Positions 20,187-20,814 of a stretch of 20,814 nt of DNA are shown here, piece by piece. The notes under the pieces were generated by a model. It was not told the DNA's origin, did no database searches, and saw only the letters and a program-made list of their open reading frames with translations. This DNA is from Microcaldota archaeon. GTDB taxonomy: Archaea > Micrarchaeota > Micrarchaeia > Norongarragalinales > UBA97. The first letter of the stretch is position 1; each line of letters starts with the position of its first letter. Made by a program: the position numbers and the translations under genes. Where the stretch lies: NCBI GenBank assembly GCA_016217775.1, contig JACRGG010000041.1:1-20814 (forward strand), written 5' to 3'.

Positions 20187-20814
20187 ATGAATCAATGTGC
20201 AGTCGTAGATTTGTTCTGCGGGGTAGGAGGGCTTACACACGGATTCGTGGTCGAGGGCTTCGAGGTGCTCGCAGGGTTGGACGTAGACGAATCTTGCAGG
20301 TACGCTTATGAACAGAACAATTCTGCCAAGTTCATCAGAAAGGATATCAAGCGAGTTAGTGGCACGTATCTCTCAACGCTTTACCAGAAAGACAAAATTA
20401 AGATTCTCGTCGGTTGCGCACCGTGCCAGCCGTTTTCTACATACAACCTAAAGAAGAGTAGTATGGATTCTCGTTGGGATTTGATTTACGAGTTTTTACG
20501 CGTTATAAAGAAACTCCGCCCGGAAATAATCTCGATGGAAAATGTTCCGCAGCTAACCAAAAAAAAGGTCTTCTCTGACTTTGTAAAAGGTTTGGAAAAA
20601 ATGAATTACCGCGTCTCGTCTTCCATAGTCTATTGTCCTGATTACGGTGTTCCTCAAAAACGCAGGCGTCTCGTGTTGCTTGCTTCGTCGTTGGGAGAAA
20701 TAAGCCTGGTACCTCCGACCCACACTCGGGATAAATATCTCACTACTCGAGATGCCATAGGCGGTCTCCCTCCCATTGACTCGGGCGGGGTAAATATCAA
20801 TGACCCGCTTCACC
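20187..20814 (+). CDS. dcm: DNA (cytosine-5) methyltransferase, truncated by the right window edge
   Basis: 209 codons to the edge, C-terminus missing. C5-methyltransferase motifs in order: I, DLFCGVGGLTHGF (residues 8-20, SAM binding); IV, GCAPCQPFS with catalytic Cys80; VI, MENVP with Glu118; VIII, YGVPQKRRR (153-161). The target-recognition domain begins near the end of the window. The enzyme methylates cytosine C5 in a short DNA site. Codon use (more T/A-ending Ser, Arg and Pro codons) differs from the genes to the left, suggesting recent transfer, as is common for restriction-modification genes. A partner nuclease is not in the window and would lie to the right; an orphan methylase is the alternative. 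Confidence 0.93.
   Translation, partial: MNQCAVVDLFCGVGGLTHGFVVEGFEVLAGLDVDESCRYAYEQNNSAKFIRKDIKRVSGTYLSTLYQKDKIKILVGCAPCQPFSTYNLKKSSMDSRWDLIYEFLRVIKKLRPEIISMENVPQLTKKKVFSDFVKGLEKMNYRVSSSIVYCPDYGVPQKRRRLVLLASSLGEISLVPPTHTRDKYLTTRDAIGGLPPIDSGGVNINDPLH

Noticed and set aside
1..20814. CRISPR array, insertion sequence or integrase
   Set aside because: No regularly spaced direct repeats with unique spacers and no transposase or recombinase motifs were seen on either strand.

Overview
The window is archaeal. It carries single genes for TFB, a Gar1-like H/ACA protein, S8e and S6e ribosomal proteins, aIF5B, Trm1 and an archaeal-type RNase HII. It also has TATA-like boxes about 25-30 bp upstream of starts, GGTG(A)-type ribosome binding sites, and a C/D box guide RNA. 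GC content is moderate, and TTG and GTG starts occur. Compact information-processing operons beside giant exported proteins would suit an uncultured DPANN-type lineage, but the sequence alone does not fix the taxon.

Layout. 1-1587 (minus): an edge-truncated unknown protein behind a DHH/DHHA1 phosphoesterase. 1688-2851 (plus): Trm1. 2917-4073 (minus): a gar1-like gene followed by tfb. 4212-4929 (plus): a VapBC toxin-antitoxin pair with an unusual repeat-rich leader. 5003-5404 (minus): S8e. 5605-6288 (plus): a membrane protein of the MscS-associated TM-helix type. 6450-6893 (plus): an unrecognised charged protein. 6915-7577 (minus): RNase HII, back to back with a 49-aa membrane ORF (7626-7775). 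7776-8188: about 410 bp without a convincing gene, holding several inverted repeats and a promoter.

8189-15998 (plus) is a cell-surface locus of three genes. The first encodes a giant exported multidomain protein of about 1,690 codons, interrupted by one in-frame TAA. The second encodes a 655-aa sequon-rich exported protein with a C-terminal anchor. The third, overlapping the second by 8 bp, encodes a membrane-anchored cytoplasmic protein ending in a SHOCT-like helical hairpin. A chain of hairpins follows. Then come ndk, infB (aIF5B) and rps6e, a conserved archaeal translation cluster. galT (minus) follows.

The 206 bp between galT and the next gene contain a near-perfect C/D box sRNA (20034-20092). 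Its two guides match conserved rRNA segments. The window ends inside a C5-cytosine DNA methyltransferase, probably part of an acquired restriction-modification or defence locus.

The strongest items for a second look are the sRNA, the nonsense-interrupted surface gene, the surface locus itself (CX4C Ig-like repeats, shared GxFTGxFS pre-membrane motif, SHOCT-like partner), and the vapBC leader with three 12-bp-spaced operator-like boxes and three 17-18-bp repeats that each mimic a TTG start.
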